Positions 25,602 through 38,050 of a stretch of 51,594 nt of DNA are shown here, piece by piece. The stretch is taken from the NCBI GenBank assembly GCA_028869385.1, contig JAGWSR010000091.1, positions 1 to 51,594 of the forward strand, given 5' to 3'. The notes under the pieces were generated by a model, which worked only from the letters and a program-made list of their open reading frames with translations, was not told the origin of the DNA and did no database searches. Both the position numbers and the translations under genes were made by a program. The first letter of the stretch is position 1, and each line of letters starts with the position of its first letter. Origin of the DNA: a bacterium. GTDB taxonomy: Bacteria; Vulcanimicrobiota; Vulcanimicrobiia; Vulcanimicrobiales; Vulcanimicrobiaceae.

Positions 25602-26960
25602 ATGTCGAGCGTATCGTTCGTCAGCCTCGGCTGCGCCAAGAATCTCGTGGATACCGAAGTCATGATCGCGAAGCTCGGCGCCGCGGGGTACGAACTCGCG
25701 CCCGAAGCGGAGAGTGCCGACACGATCGTGATCAACACGTGCGCGTTCATCGATCCCGCGCAGTCCGAGTCCACCGACACGATCCTCGAGCACGCGCAGC
25801 GCAAGCGCCGCGGCCAGCAGATCGTCGTCGCCGGCTGTCTCGCGCAACGGTACGGCGAGCAACTGCAGGCGCTCATCCCCGAGATCGACGGCATCGTCGG
25901 TACCGGCGCCTACGGCAGCATCGTCGAGTTGCTCGACGACGTGCATGCCGGCAAGAAGCCGATTCGCCTCGACTTCGAAGCGGAACCCGAGCACGACTTT
26001 CTTCCGCGTCTGATCACGACGCCGCGTGCGACCGCGTATCTGAAGGTCGCCGAAGGCTGCGATCATCCGTGCACGTTCTGCATTATTCCGCAGTTGCGCG
26101 GCAAGTTCCGCAGCCGCAGCGAAGAGTCCATCCTCAAAGAAGCACGCGCGCTCGCGGCGGGCGGAACCAAAGAGCTGATCCTCATCGCGCAGGACACCTC
26201 GATGTACGGTCGCGACCGCGGCGCTCGGCGCGGCGGTCTCGCGCAGTTGCTCGAGTCGCTGCACGACGTCGACGGCCTCGAGTGGATCCGCTTGCTCTAT
26301 CTCTACCCGGCTACGGTGGATCGCGAGTTGATCGACGCGATGGCAAACCTGCCGAAGGTCTGCAAGTACATGGATATGCCGCTCCAGCACGCGCACCCCG
26401 ACGTGCTGCGGCGGATGCTGCGCCCGAGCAACGGCGAGCGCTATCTCGAGATCGTCAACGAATTTCGCGAGCGCGTGCCGGGGATCACGATGCGCTCCAC
26501 CTTCATCGTCGGATTCCCAGGCGAAACCGAGGAACACGTGTCATACCTCGAGGAGTGGATCGGCCGAGCCGAACTCGACCGCGTCGGATTCTTCGAATAC
26601 AGCGCGCAGGATGGAACCCCGGGCGCGACGCTCGAGGGCGCGGTGAACGCAAAGGAGCGCCGCCGTCGCCTCGTGCGCTTGCGCGAGGCGCAACGCCGAG
26701 CCTCCGAGCGTGCTCGCGCGCGGCGCATCGGCAGCACGGTGCGCGTGCTTGTCGAAGAACGGCGCCGTCTGCGCAAGAGCGATCCGTTCCGTGCCGCGCT
26801 CGGCGGTGCCGACGCGTGGGTGGGGCGCTCGCAGGGTGAAGCGCCGGGCGTGGACGGCGGCATCTTCTTCGCGGGCGAAGCCGAGGTCGGGTCGTTCGTC
26901 GATATCACGCTCGACGGTCACGGACCGTTCGACTTCTACGGACACGTCGGGGAGCTTTAA
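25602..26960 (+). CDS. rimO: Ribosomal protein S12 methylthiotransferase RimO
   Basis: Radical-SAM enzyme that adds a methylthio group to an Asp of ribosomal protein S12. 452 residues. N-terminal cluster cysteines are C11, C47 and C79. The radical-SAM cluster is C153, C157 and C160 (CDHPCTFC). A C-terminal TRAM domain ends near residue 452 (DITLDGHGPFDFYGHV). The sequence CTFCIIPQLRG and the TRAM ending favour RimO over the tRNA enzyme MiaB. Between yajQ and the LCP gene in one run. Confidence 0.95.
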   Translation: MSSVSFVSLGCAKNLVDTEVMIAKLGAAGYELAPEAESADTIVINTCAFIDPAQSESTDTILEHAQRKRRGQQIVVAGCLAQRYGEQLQALIPEIDGIVGTGAYGSIVELLDDVHAGKKPIRLDFEAEPEHDFLPRLITTPRATAYLKVAEGCDHPCTFCIIPQLRGKFRSRSEESILKEARALAAGGTKELILIAQDTSMYGRDRGARRGGLAQLLESLHDVDGLEWIRLLYLYPATVDRELIDAMANLPKVCKYMDMPLQHAHPDVLRRMLRPSNGERYLEIVNEFRERVPGITMRSTFIVGFPGETEEHVSYLEEWIGRAELDRVGFFEYSAQDGTPGATLEGAVNAKERRRRLVRLREAQRRASERARARRIGSTVRVLVEERRRLRKSDPFRAALGGADAWVGRSQGEAPGVDGGIFFAGEAEVGSFVDITLDGHGPFDFYGHVGEL

Positions 26961-26968
26961 GGGGTTTC

Positions 26969-28378
26969 GTGGGTAAACATCTCGATCCGGTACAGCAGGC
27001 GACGCGGCCGCGCGGCGCGATTCCGCGCCCGCCGCTCTGGGCAAGGCGCGCGATCCTCGTCATCGGCATCGTCTTGATCGGCTTCGGCTCGGCGCTCGCC
27101 GGTTTTGCGATCTTCAAGCACGAAAACCCGATCGAACTCCTCGCACAGAGCTTCGTGCCCTCGCCGCAGCAAGTGTTCGGGCGACCGAATCTGCTCGTGC
27201 TCATCGAGGGGCTCGACTACGACTACACGGCGAACGACATCGAGTTCTCGGGCGCGTCGCGCAGCGACGTCATCAAGGCGATCAACCTCGACTTCAACAA
27301 CAAACGTGCCTACGTCGTCTCGGTGCCGCGTGACATGCTCGCCGAGTATCCCGACGGCAGCAAGCGCAAGATCAACGAAGCGCAATCCGATGGCGGCGTG
27401 AAAGAGGCGCAAGAGGTCATCGCCAAGTTCCTCGGCATCCCCGGATTCGATCGCTATGCGATCCTGCGCATCGACGCGACCAAAGATATCATCAACGCGA
27501 TCGGCGGCGTCGACATCTACGTCAAGACGTCGGATTGCCTGCGCTCGCACACCGGCTGCACCGGCGGCCGCATCGACTACGACGACTCGTGGGGGCATCT
27601 CCATATCCACTTGACCGAGGGCATGCACCATCTTACCGGCGATCAGGCCGTCGGATACGGGCGTTTCCGCCACGACTGGTGTAGCGATCCGTGTCGAATC
27701 ATGCGCCAAGATCAAGTGATCAGCGCGGTCGTGGACAAGCTCAAAGGCGATAAGCTCAACACGTTGCTGAGCGCCGGGAATCTGCTGAAGGTCGTGCGCA
27801 AAGACGTGCAGACCAACTTTACCGACGGCGAACTGTTCGCGCTCGCGAGCTACTTTACGGGCATCGGGAAAGACGACGTGCACTTCAAAGAAATTCCGTA
27901 TACCGGTGACGTCGAACTCGCGGACGGCGACGATCTGATCCCCGACGACGCGGCGCGTGCGAGCATCGTGCAGAACTACCTGATCGCGCCGCCGACGCCG
28001 GAGCCTTCGCCCGACGCGATGGCGCTCGCGGCGATCGCGCCGAGCACTCTGACCGTCGACGTCGAGAACGGAAGCGGCGTCTCCGGCGCGGCGCTCGACG
28101 TGGCGAAATTGCTGAAGAAGGCGGGCTTTACGATCGGAACCGTCGGCAACGCCGCAACCGCGGACCATCGCGTCTCGGAGATTCGCGAACACTCGGCGAC
28201 GACGTGGGCGGGGGCGAAGGTGCGAGCCGCGCTTCCCGTCGCGGAGCAGAGCATCGCGATCGAGCGCGAGATCAGCGCCGCCCCATCCGGCGGACGACAC
28301 AGCGACGTCACGCTCGTCGTCGGCAAAGACCTCGCCGCTGCGGCCGTGGCTACGTCGGCCGCGTCTGCGATACCGTAG
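26969..28378 (+). CDS. LytR-CpsA-Psr (LCP) family protein with LytR_C tail
   Basis: 469 residues from GTG at 26969. One N-terminal membrane segment (AILVIGIVLIGFGSALAGFAIF) precedes the LCP catalytic domain (about 70-300), whose motifs SRSDVIKAINLDF and SVPRDMLAEYP are intact. A LytR_C domain follows at about 350-455 (LTVDVENGSGVSGAALDVAKLL). LCP proteins transfer glycopolymers from lipid carriers to peptidoglycan in Gram-positives and also occur in some diderms. The deacetylase gene starts at the next base after the stop. Confidence 0.9.
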   Translation: MGKHLDPVQQATRPRGAIPRPPLWARRAILVIGIVLIGFGSALAGFAIFKHENPIELLAQSFVPSPQQVFGRPNLLVLIEGLDYDYTANDIEFSGASRSDVIKAINLDFNNKRAYVVSVPRDMLAEYPDGSKRKINEAQSDGGVKEAQEVIAKFLGIPGFDRYAILRIDATKDIINAIGGVDIYVKTSDCLRSHTGCTGGRIDYDDSWGHLHIHLTEGMHHLTGDQAVGYGRFRHDWCSDPCRIMRQDQVISAVVDKLKGDKLNTLLSAGNLLKVVRKDVQTNFTDGELFALASYFTGIGKDDVHFKEIPYTGDVELADGDDLIPDDAARASIVQNYLIAPPTPEPSPDAMALAAIAPSTLTVDVENGSGVSGAALDVAKLLKKAGFTIGTVGNAATADHRVSEIREHSATTWAGAKVRAALPVAEQSIAIEREISAAPSGGRHSDVTLVVGKDLAAAAVATSAASAIP

Positions 28379-29197
28379 GTGACCCGCCGCATGCAGAGCA
28401 TCATCGCCGTCGTCGCAGCCGTCCTCATCGCGTTCGGCGGTTACCGCGCTTTCCGTCACGAAAGCGATCTCAAGCCCGCGCTCGTCACGCCCCACATGGA
28501 CGTGCATCGCGAATTTTCGGGCGACCTCTCCGCGCGCTTCTACCGCGTCACGCACGCCGCCACGGCCGCGCGCGCGCTCGCGCATCCGAAGCTGATCGCG
28601 CTCACCTTCGACGACGGTCCCTACCCGATGTTCACGCCGCTGCTGCTCGACGAATTGCGCGAGATGCACGTTCCGGCAACGTTCTTTCTGATCGGGCGCG
28701 ACGCGGAGCAGTGGCCCGGCATCTCGCATGCCGTCGAGGCCGACGGGAACGAGATCGCCGATCACACCTACTCGCATCCGAACCTCGACCAGGAATCGCC
28801 GGCGCAGGTGCGTGACGAGATCATCCACGGCCGCGACGTGCTCTGGCGACTCACGCACGACCCCTCGGTGCGCGAGCTCATGCGCCCGCCGCACGGTCGC
28901 TACACGCTGCAGACGCTGCGCGTCGCGCAAGACCTCGGCTACCGCGTCGTCCTCTGGACCGACGACTCGGGCGATTGGCGCACGCTCACGCCGCGAGAGA
29001 TTCAAGCGAACCTGCTCGGCTCGGCGAGCGCACCGGATATCGTCCTGCTCCACAGCGGCAAGCTCGCGACGATCGAGGCCCTGCCGGCGGTCGTGGCGCG
29101 CTTTCGTAAGGCAGGCTATACCTTTGTTACGGCGGGCGAGCTGCTGCGCGCGGTCGCGCCGGCGGCGATCAACCATCCGCGCCATCTCGCCGTCTGA
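28379..29197 (+). CDS. Polysaccharide deacetylase (NodB homology), membrane-anchored
   Basis: 272 residues from GTG 28379. N-terminal signal anchor (about 6-22). Carbohydrate-esterase-4 motifs: TFDDGP with D78 and D79, HTYSH with the metal histidines H129 and H133, and RPPHGRY. The C-terminal LLHSG contributes the last catalytic motif. It should remove acetyl groups from peptidoglycan or another envelope glycan outside the cytoplasm. Directly adjoining the LCP gene, it may act on the same polymer. Confidence 0.92.
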   Translation: MTRRMQSIIAVVAAVLIAFGGYRAFRHESDLKPALVTPHMDVHREFSGDLSARFYRVTHAATAARALAHPKLIALTFDDGPYPMFTPLLLDELREMHVPATFFLIGRDAEQWPGISHAVEADGNEIADHTYSHPNLDQESPAQVRDEIIHGRDVLWRLTHDPSVRELMRPPHGRYTLQTLRVAQDLGYRVVLWTDDSGDWRTLTPREIQANLLGSASAPDIVLLHSGKLATIEALPAVVARFRKAGYTFVTAGELLRAVAPAAINHPRHLAV

Positions 29198-29235
29198 CCG
29201 CGACCCATCGTAAAGAGAAGGAACGAACGACCCGC

Positions 29236-29427
29236 GTGCCCCGTCAAATCATCGATACCGAGACCAGCCGCCCTGCCTACCAGCGCCGCCTGCTCGTGCG
29301 CTGGATCCTCGCGGCAATCGTGCTGCTTGCCCTCACCCTGCTCGGATTCGAGTGGATGAAGGCCCACCGGACGCCCTCCGTGAACCTGGCTCCGGTTCCT
29401 CACTCTAGGAGTTTCTATGCTGCGTAG
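29236..29427 (+). CDS. Small single-pass membrane protein (hypothetical)
   Basis: 63 residues from GTG 29236, with AAGGA about 13 bases before it. Composition is a basic N-terminus (YQRRLLVRW), one hydrophobic helix (ILAAIVLLALTLLGF, about 26-40) and a short outer tail. The end overlaps the lipoprotein start by 11 bases. I do not recognise a family. The clean membrane helix and coupling to the next gene favour a real gene. Confidence 0.55.
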   Translation: MPRQIIDTETSRPAYQRRLLVRWILAAIVLLALTLLGFEWMKAHRTPSVNLAPVPHSRSFYAA

Positions 29428-30574
29428 GTTTGCCTTCAGTTTCGTCGGAGTCGTCACGGTCGCGCTCGCCGTCTCGGCGTGCGGTTCGAGCGGCGGGTCG
29501 TCGTCCACGATCTCGGTCGGTCCGAACTTTGCTTCGCAAACGCTCTACGCGACCAACACGAACCAGAACGGCGTGAGCATTTATCCGGCGGGCACCGCGA
29601 CCGGCGCCAGCCCGCAGTACCAGATCGGCGGTTCTAATACGACGCTCGCCGGTCCGCAGTACCTAACCTTCGACAGTGAGGGAGATCTCTTCGTCTCGAA
29701 CTGGTCCGCGAGCGCGAACACCGGACTGTTGCTTGAGTTCAAAGCGACGGCCACGGGCAACGTGCTCCCGTATAACAGCTCGCAGCTCTTCGGGGCTCGC
29801 GTGCGCGGCATCGCCGGATACCAAACCAGCTTCCCCGGCGTGACAACGAAGACCGACGTCATGGCGGCGAGCCTCTACGACCCAACGCAAGCAAGTGGCT
29901 TCCAGAGTCAGGTGCGTTTCTATCTCGACTCGGTTCTGCTCTCGTACCAGTCGCTCGGCGGCCCGCTCACCGGACTGAACGTCCCGAGCGGCATCGCGGT
30001 GGACAAGAATCAGAACCTGTATGTGACCAACCTGCTCTCGCCGTCGGTCGAGGTCTTCTCGGTGCCCACGCCGTCGCCGACCCCCTCGCCGACCGCGACG
30101 CCGACCGCCTCGCCGACCCCGTCACCGACTCCGAGCGGCGCGACGCCATCGCCGACTCCGACGGCAGCGCCAACCTCGACGCCGATCAACATCGCCCCGA
30201 TCGCCACGATCTCGGGTCCGACGACCGGTATCGGCACGCCGACCGGCATCGCGCTCGACGCCAACGGCAACATGTACGTGAGCGATCAAGCCTCGACCAT
30301 TTGCGGCGGCGGTGCGAAGTGCCCCGCGATCCTCATCTTCCCCGCCGGATCGAACGGCGCGGTCACGCCGTCGGCGATCGCCGGTTCGAACACGAATCTG
30401 CTCGCGCCGACCGACGTGAAGGTCGACGGTAAGGGACAGATCTACGTTGCCGACTCGACGCGAGCGGGCGCGGGCGTGATCTACATCTTCGCTGCGGGAG
30501 CGACCGGCAACGTCGCGCCCATCGCGACGTACGCCTCGCCGGGTAACGTGATCGGCCTCGCCCTCTCTCCGTAA
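29417..30574 (+). CDS. Lipoprotein with NHL/SBBP-like propeller repeats and Pro/Thr-rich linker
   Basis: 385 residues. A lipoprotein signal peptide ends in the lipobox VSAC with C22. AGGAG lies 8 bases before the ATG. Repeats of a beta-propeller type occur on both sides of a low-complexity linker: PSGIAVDKNQNLYVTN and PTGIALDANGNMYVSD both carry the G-(I/V)-A-x-D-x-x-x-N-(L/M)-Y-V pattern. The linker (about 217-255) is made of Pro-Thr, Pro-Ser and Ala repeats. Function unknown; binding or scaffolding at the outer membrane is likely. Confidence 0.8.
   Translation: MLRRFAFSFVGVVTVALAVSACGSSGGSSSTISVGPNFASQTLYATNTNQNGVSIYPAGTATGASPQYQIGGSNTTLAGPQYLTFDSEGDLFVSNWSASANTGLLLEFKATATGNVLPYNSSQLFGARVRGIAGYQTSFPGVTTKTDVMAASLYDPTQASGFQSQVRFYLDSVLLSYQSLGGPLTGLNVPSGIAVDKNQNLYVTNLLSPSVEVFSVPTPSPTPSPTATPTASPTPSPTPSGATPSPTPTAAPTSTPINIAPIATISGPTTGIGTPTGIALDANGNMYVSDQASTICGGGAKCPAILIFPAGSNGAVTPSAIAGSNTNLLAPTDVKVDGKGQIYVADSTRAGAGVIYIFAAGATGNVAPIATYASPGNVIGLALSP
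30066..30182 (+). repeat. Proline/threonine-coding low-complexity tract
   Basis: In-frame tract of CCG, ACN and TCG-type codons within the lipoprotein gene. It encodes alternating Pro-Thr and Pro-Ser. Such tracts are prone to length change by slippage. It separates two groups of propeller repeats in the protein. Confidence 0.7.
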
Positions 30575-30610
30575 CGAAGGCAGGATCTCGTTCGCACGCA
30601 CGCCGACCGC

Positions 30611-33193
30611 TTGAGAGCGCTCGCCGAGATCGCCGATGCCGCGGACGCGGCGACGCGAGCGGCGGTGCTCGCGCGCGGGGCGCGCGACCTCCTCGGCGAT
30701 GCGAGCGTGGCGAGCGTGCTGCTCTTCGCCGACGACGCGGTCGAAACGGCAATCGAGCCGGCGGGCGCGCGGGGTTTCGTCCTTCGGGACGGCTCCGCGG
30801 AGCTTCGCCGGCTCTTTCTTCATGCGCTCGCGCGCTTCGGTGAGGCGAGTGCGATCTTCGTTCCGCGCGAGCGCCAGCGTGCGTTCGTCGGCGTGAGCGC
30901 GACCGTCGGCGAGCGCGATCTCTTCGTCGCGCCGCTCCTCGCGGATGGCCGCACGCTCGGCGTGATCGCGGCCTTCGTGGACGGCGAACCGTCGCACGAA
31001 CTCGGCGACGAACTGATCGCCTTTGCGGCCGCGGTTTCGCGCGTGCTCGCGATGGATCGCGCGCTCGTCGCAGCGCGGCGTCAGTCGCGCGATAGTCAAC
31101 TGCTGGGCATGGTCAACGAGCGGCTACACAAGTCGCTCGATCGTCGCGACGTCCTCTTCGGCATCGTCGAGGGCGTGCGGGCCGCGTTCGAGGCCGATCG
31201 CTGCGTCGTCTTCAGTCGCTCGCCGGACGGCGAACACGCCTCGATCGTCGCTGCGGCGACGTCGAGCGCGGAGGATGTCGAACTCGCGCGCTCGCTTCCG
31301 CTCGATGCCGACTTGCGGCGCGTTTTCGGTGGACTCACCGTGCGGCGCGACGTCTTCGACGGCAGCCCGATCTACGGCGCGAGCGCGCGTAGCGCGGTCG
31401 CGCTTCCCTTCGTCGTCGACGGGCGCGTCGAGGATGCGCTCGTGCTCGCGTACGACCGTCCGCGCGCGTTCGCGGACGCTGACGTTTCGGCGCTCCGTTC
31501 GCTCTCGTTTCACGTGGGTCTCGCGCTCTCCAACGCGCGCCTCTACGAGCGCGAGCGCGCGCGTCGCGCGCAGGCCGAGTCGCTCGAACACGTCGTTCGC
31601 ATCCTGCGCGACACGCAGTATGTGGACGAGGTGCTGCTGGTCTTCGTCGTGACCGTTTCGCACGAACTTCCCGTGGACTGCGCGGCGTACGTTCTCGATG
31701 GCGACGTGCTGGTTCGTCGCGCCATGCGTTCGAGCGAGCCGCGCGGATTCGAGCCCGCGGTCTCGCTCGAACGCGCGGCGCTCGAGCCGTTTCTGGCCGT
31801 GGACGAACCCTCCGATGCGAGCCTGCTGCCGCGACCGTCACGCGATATGCTCTTCGACGGTCGCGCCGGCGTGATCGTTCCGCTGCGGCTCGAAGGTGCG
31901 CTGTGGGGCACCTTCGTCGTGCGCTGGAACGAAGACGCCCTCGCGTGGCCGCAGGCGGAGCGCGCGACGTTCTTTCGCACGCTCGGTTCGCATCTCGAGA
32001 TCGCGCTTGCGAACGCTCGCGCATACGAGCGCGAACTGCGGCGCGCACAGGAGCGCGAGACGCTCGCCGAGGCGGCGCGCACCATTCTCGCATTCACCGA
32101 GGTCGGCGCGCTCGCCGCGGTACTGAGCCGGCTCGCGGCGACGCTCGCGCGCGCGGATCGCGCGTGCGTGCTGCGCTGGAGCGGCGAGCGCTACGTCGTC
32201 GTCGGCGCCTACGGCGATCGCGCCGACTCGACGATCGCGCGCAGCGGCTTCGATCTGGAACATCGAGCGGAGCGGCTGCCGGGGCTCGTCGAGGACGAAC
32301 GACGCGTGCAGCGCCTGATCGATGGTCCGGGCTACGTCGTCATTCCGCTCGCGGGACCGGGCGACGGCGACACGATCGACGCGTTTCTGCTCGTCGGGCG
32401 CGATACGGAAGAGCGCTTCGGGCGGGACGATCTGCGCATCATGCAGGAGCTCGGCGCATTGCTCGCGCTCGCGCTGCGCAACCTCGACCTCTACGAGAGC
32501 ACGCATCTCGCGAACCGTGCGCTCAAAGAGTCGAACTCGTTCAAAGACGACCTGCTCGCGATGCTCGCGCACGATTTCAAGGGGCCGCTCACCGTGATTC
32601 TCGGCTACTGCGAGCTGTTGCTCGAGAGCGATCCCGCGAGCGCCGAAGAGATCGAGACCGTGTACTCGCAGACCAAGCGCCTCGTGCGGCTCTCCGAGGA
32701 TGCGCTCGTGCTCGCACAGACGCAGGCCGAAGGGTTCTCGCTCGCCCGCAGCGTTGTGGACTGCTGCGCGTTCGTCGCCGACTGCGTGGACGCGATCGCG
32801 CGCAACAACCCGCGCGTGCTGCTCGACGTGCCGCCGGAGCGGCTCGCGGTCGAGCTCGATCCGACGCGCTTTCGCCACGTCGTCGACAACTTGGTCTCGA
32901 ACGCGCTCAAGTATTCGCAAGACGACATTCGCGTCATCGTGCGACGACACGGCGATCGCGTCGCGATCGAGGTACGCGACCGCGGGATCGGCATCCCAGA
33001 GGGCGAGCTCTCCACGCTCTTCACGCGCTTCGGGCGCGCGAGCAACGCGCGCGAGTTCGGCATCGCGGGTTCGGGCATCGGCCTCTACGTCGCGCGCAAG
33101 ATCGTCGAGGTCCATGACGGACGCATCACGGTCACCTCGCGCGAGGGTGAAGGGGCGACTTTTGTCGTCACCTTGCCGCTCGCGGTCGGCTAG
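30611..33193 (+). CDS. Multi-GAF sensor histidine kinase
   Basis: 860 residues from TTG 30611; no ATG or GTG lies between the previous in-frame stop and this point. About four GAF-like modules occupy residues 1-625. They are followed by a HisKA dimerisation helix with H654 (MLAHDFKGPL), N-box DNLVSNALKY, G1 DRGIGIPEGE and G2 GSGIGLYVARK. No membrane segments, so a cytoplasmic sensor of small ligands, redox or light. No response regulator is adjacent, so it is an orphan kinase. It follows the lipoprotein gene in the same direction. Confidence 0.9.
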   Translation: MRALAEIADAADAATRAAVLARGARDLLGDASVASVLLFADDAVETAIEPAGARGFVLRDGSAELRRLFLHALARFGEASAIFVPRERQRAFVGVSATVGERDLFVAPLLADGRTLGVIAAFVDGEPSHELGDELIAFAAAVSRVLAMDRALVAARRQSRDSQLLGMVNERLHKSLDRRDVLFGIVEGVRAAFEADRCVVFSRSPDGEHASIVAAATSSAEDVELARSLPLDADLRRVFGGLTVRRDVFDGSPIYGASARSAVALPFVVDGRVEDALVLAYDRPRAFADADVSALRSLSFHVGLALSNARLYERERARRAQAESLEHVVRILRDTQYVDEVLLVFVVTVSHELPVDCAAYVLDGDVLVRRAMRSSEPRGFEPAVSLERAALEPFLAVDEPSDASLLPRPSRDMLFDGRAGVIVPLRLEGALWGTFVVRWNEDALAWPQAERATFFRTLGSHLEIALANARAYERELRRAQERETLAEAARTILAFTEVGALAAVLSRLAATLARADRACVLRWSGERYVVVGAYGDRADSTIARSGFDLEHRAERLPGLVEDERRVQRLIDGPGYVVIPLAGPGDGDTIDAFLLVGRDTEERFGRDDLRIMQELGALLALALRNLDLYESTHLANRALKESNSFKDDLLAMLAHDFKGPLTVILGYCELLLESDPASAEEIETVYSQTKRLVRLSEDALVLAQTQAEGFSLARSVVDCCAFVADCVDAIARNNPRVLLDVPPERLAVELDPTRFRHVVDNLVSNALKYSQDDIRVIVRRHGDRVAIEVRDRGIGIPEGELSTLFTRFGRASNAREFGIAGSGIGLYVARKIVEVHDGRITVTSREGEGATFVVTLPLAVG

Positions 33194-33244
33194 GGTCTCC
33201 CTCGCAGCAGAAACTTCCCACCACGGAGAACGTTAGAACCCGGT

Positions 33245-35908
<2,664 letters not shown>

Positions 35909-35932
35909 CTTTCGGCTCCGCGATATGCGTCG

Positions 35933-36835
35933 CTACGCGCCTTCGTAGCGAATCGGACGCGGAATCCGCAGGGGCGGCGTCGGACCCGGGGTGGGCGTAG
36001 GCACGGGAATCGGACCGGGAGGTGCGACGTGCGTGCCGCCGCTGTCGAGCAGCGCGCCGCCGAGATCGACGTTGTTCCCGCTCGTGCTCACGTCGACGCC
36101 GGTTCCGTTCGAGCGCATCGTCGTCGTGATCTGACCGCCCGCGCCGTTCGTGCAAGTGACCGTGAGCGCACCGCCGGCATCGCGCGAGACGAACTCGCCG
36201 TTGCCGAGATCGTACGAGGTGCCGGGCTGCACCGCGAAGCTCGTCCCGTTCTGAACGATCGCGGCGGCACCGCTCTTGTCGAGACTCACGCTCGTCGCGC
36301 CGCCCGCGGTCGTGACGCTCGCTTGCGCGTTATAGGTGACGCCCTGCGCGTTCGGCGGCGTGACCACGGTGGAGAGCTGGTACCCGCCCGGGATCGAGTC
36401 CGAGTGCAGCAGATCGCTCTGCGAGTGCATGTCGTCCCAGTGTTGACCGTTGAAGGTGAGATGGGGATCGCCGACCGAGCCGCCGCTCGCGTTCGCGAAG
36501 TACTGCTCGCTCCCGAACGGCGAGCCTCCGGTGCCGTTCGTGCCACCCTGCGTGGCACCGAACATCTGCTGCAAGAGCGTTCCGATCTGCTGCAGTAAGC
36601 CGCCGAGCGGCGAGAGGAACGCCGTTCCGGAGAGCACGCCGAGCAGACCGCCGAGCGGTCCGAGCGCATCCGACGTGCCCAAACCCGGCGGCACGATGCG
36701 CGAGATGCCGTCGCCGGGCGTCGGGCCGAGTGGTGCGCCGTAGCCGAACGGCGCGGCGAACGCGTTCGTACCGAGCTCCGGCGGGAGCGCCGTCGCGCCG
36801 CCGTCGAGCGGGCGTTCCAAGAGCTGAACATTCAT
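35933..36835 (-). CDS. GDPH-motif protein resembling DUF1521/VWD-type autocleaving domains
   Basis: 300 residues from the ATG at 36835, with GGAGG 11 bases upstream; starts at 36856 or 36871 are possible. The N-terminal 100 residues are Gly/Pro/Leu-rich with a helical QQ-rich part. A conserved-looking block begins VGDPHLTFNGQHWDD (G122-D123-P124-H125) and continues with LLHSDSIPGGYQLSTVVT. A beta-rich region and a Pro/Thr tail follow. GDPH is the cleavage motif of metal-ion-inducible autocleavage domains (NopE1 type) and resembles von Willebrand D starts. No signal peptide is seen. Function is inference. Confidence 0.65.
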   Translation of the reverse strand: MNVQLLERPLDGGATALPPELGTNAFAAPFGYGAPLGPTPGDGISRIVPPGLGTSDALGPLGGLLGVLSGTAFLSPLGGLLQQIGTLLQQMFGATQGGTNGTGGSPFGSEQYFANASGGSVGDPHLTFNGQHWDDMHSQSDLLHSDSIPGGYQLSTVVTPPNAQGVTYNAQASVTTAGGATSVSLDKSGAAAIVQNGTSFAVQPGTSYDLGNGEFVSRDAGGALTVTCTNGAGGQITTTMRSNGTGVDVSTSGNNVDLGGALLDSGGTHVAPPGPIPVPTPTPGPTPPLRIPRPIRYEGA

Positions 36836-36934
36836 GAATCGAGAAACCTCCGTCATCTGACACCGGCTCATTCACGCGCGCGACGCGGCGCGACAAGGGA
36901 GCGCGCCGCCGTCCAAGAAGCGATGTGGTTAACC

Positions 36935-38045
<1,111 letters not shown>

Positions 38046-38050
38046 GCGGC

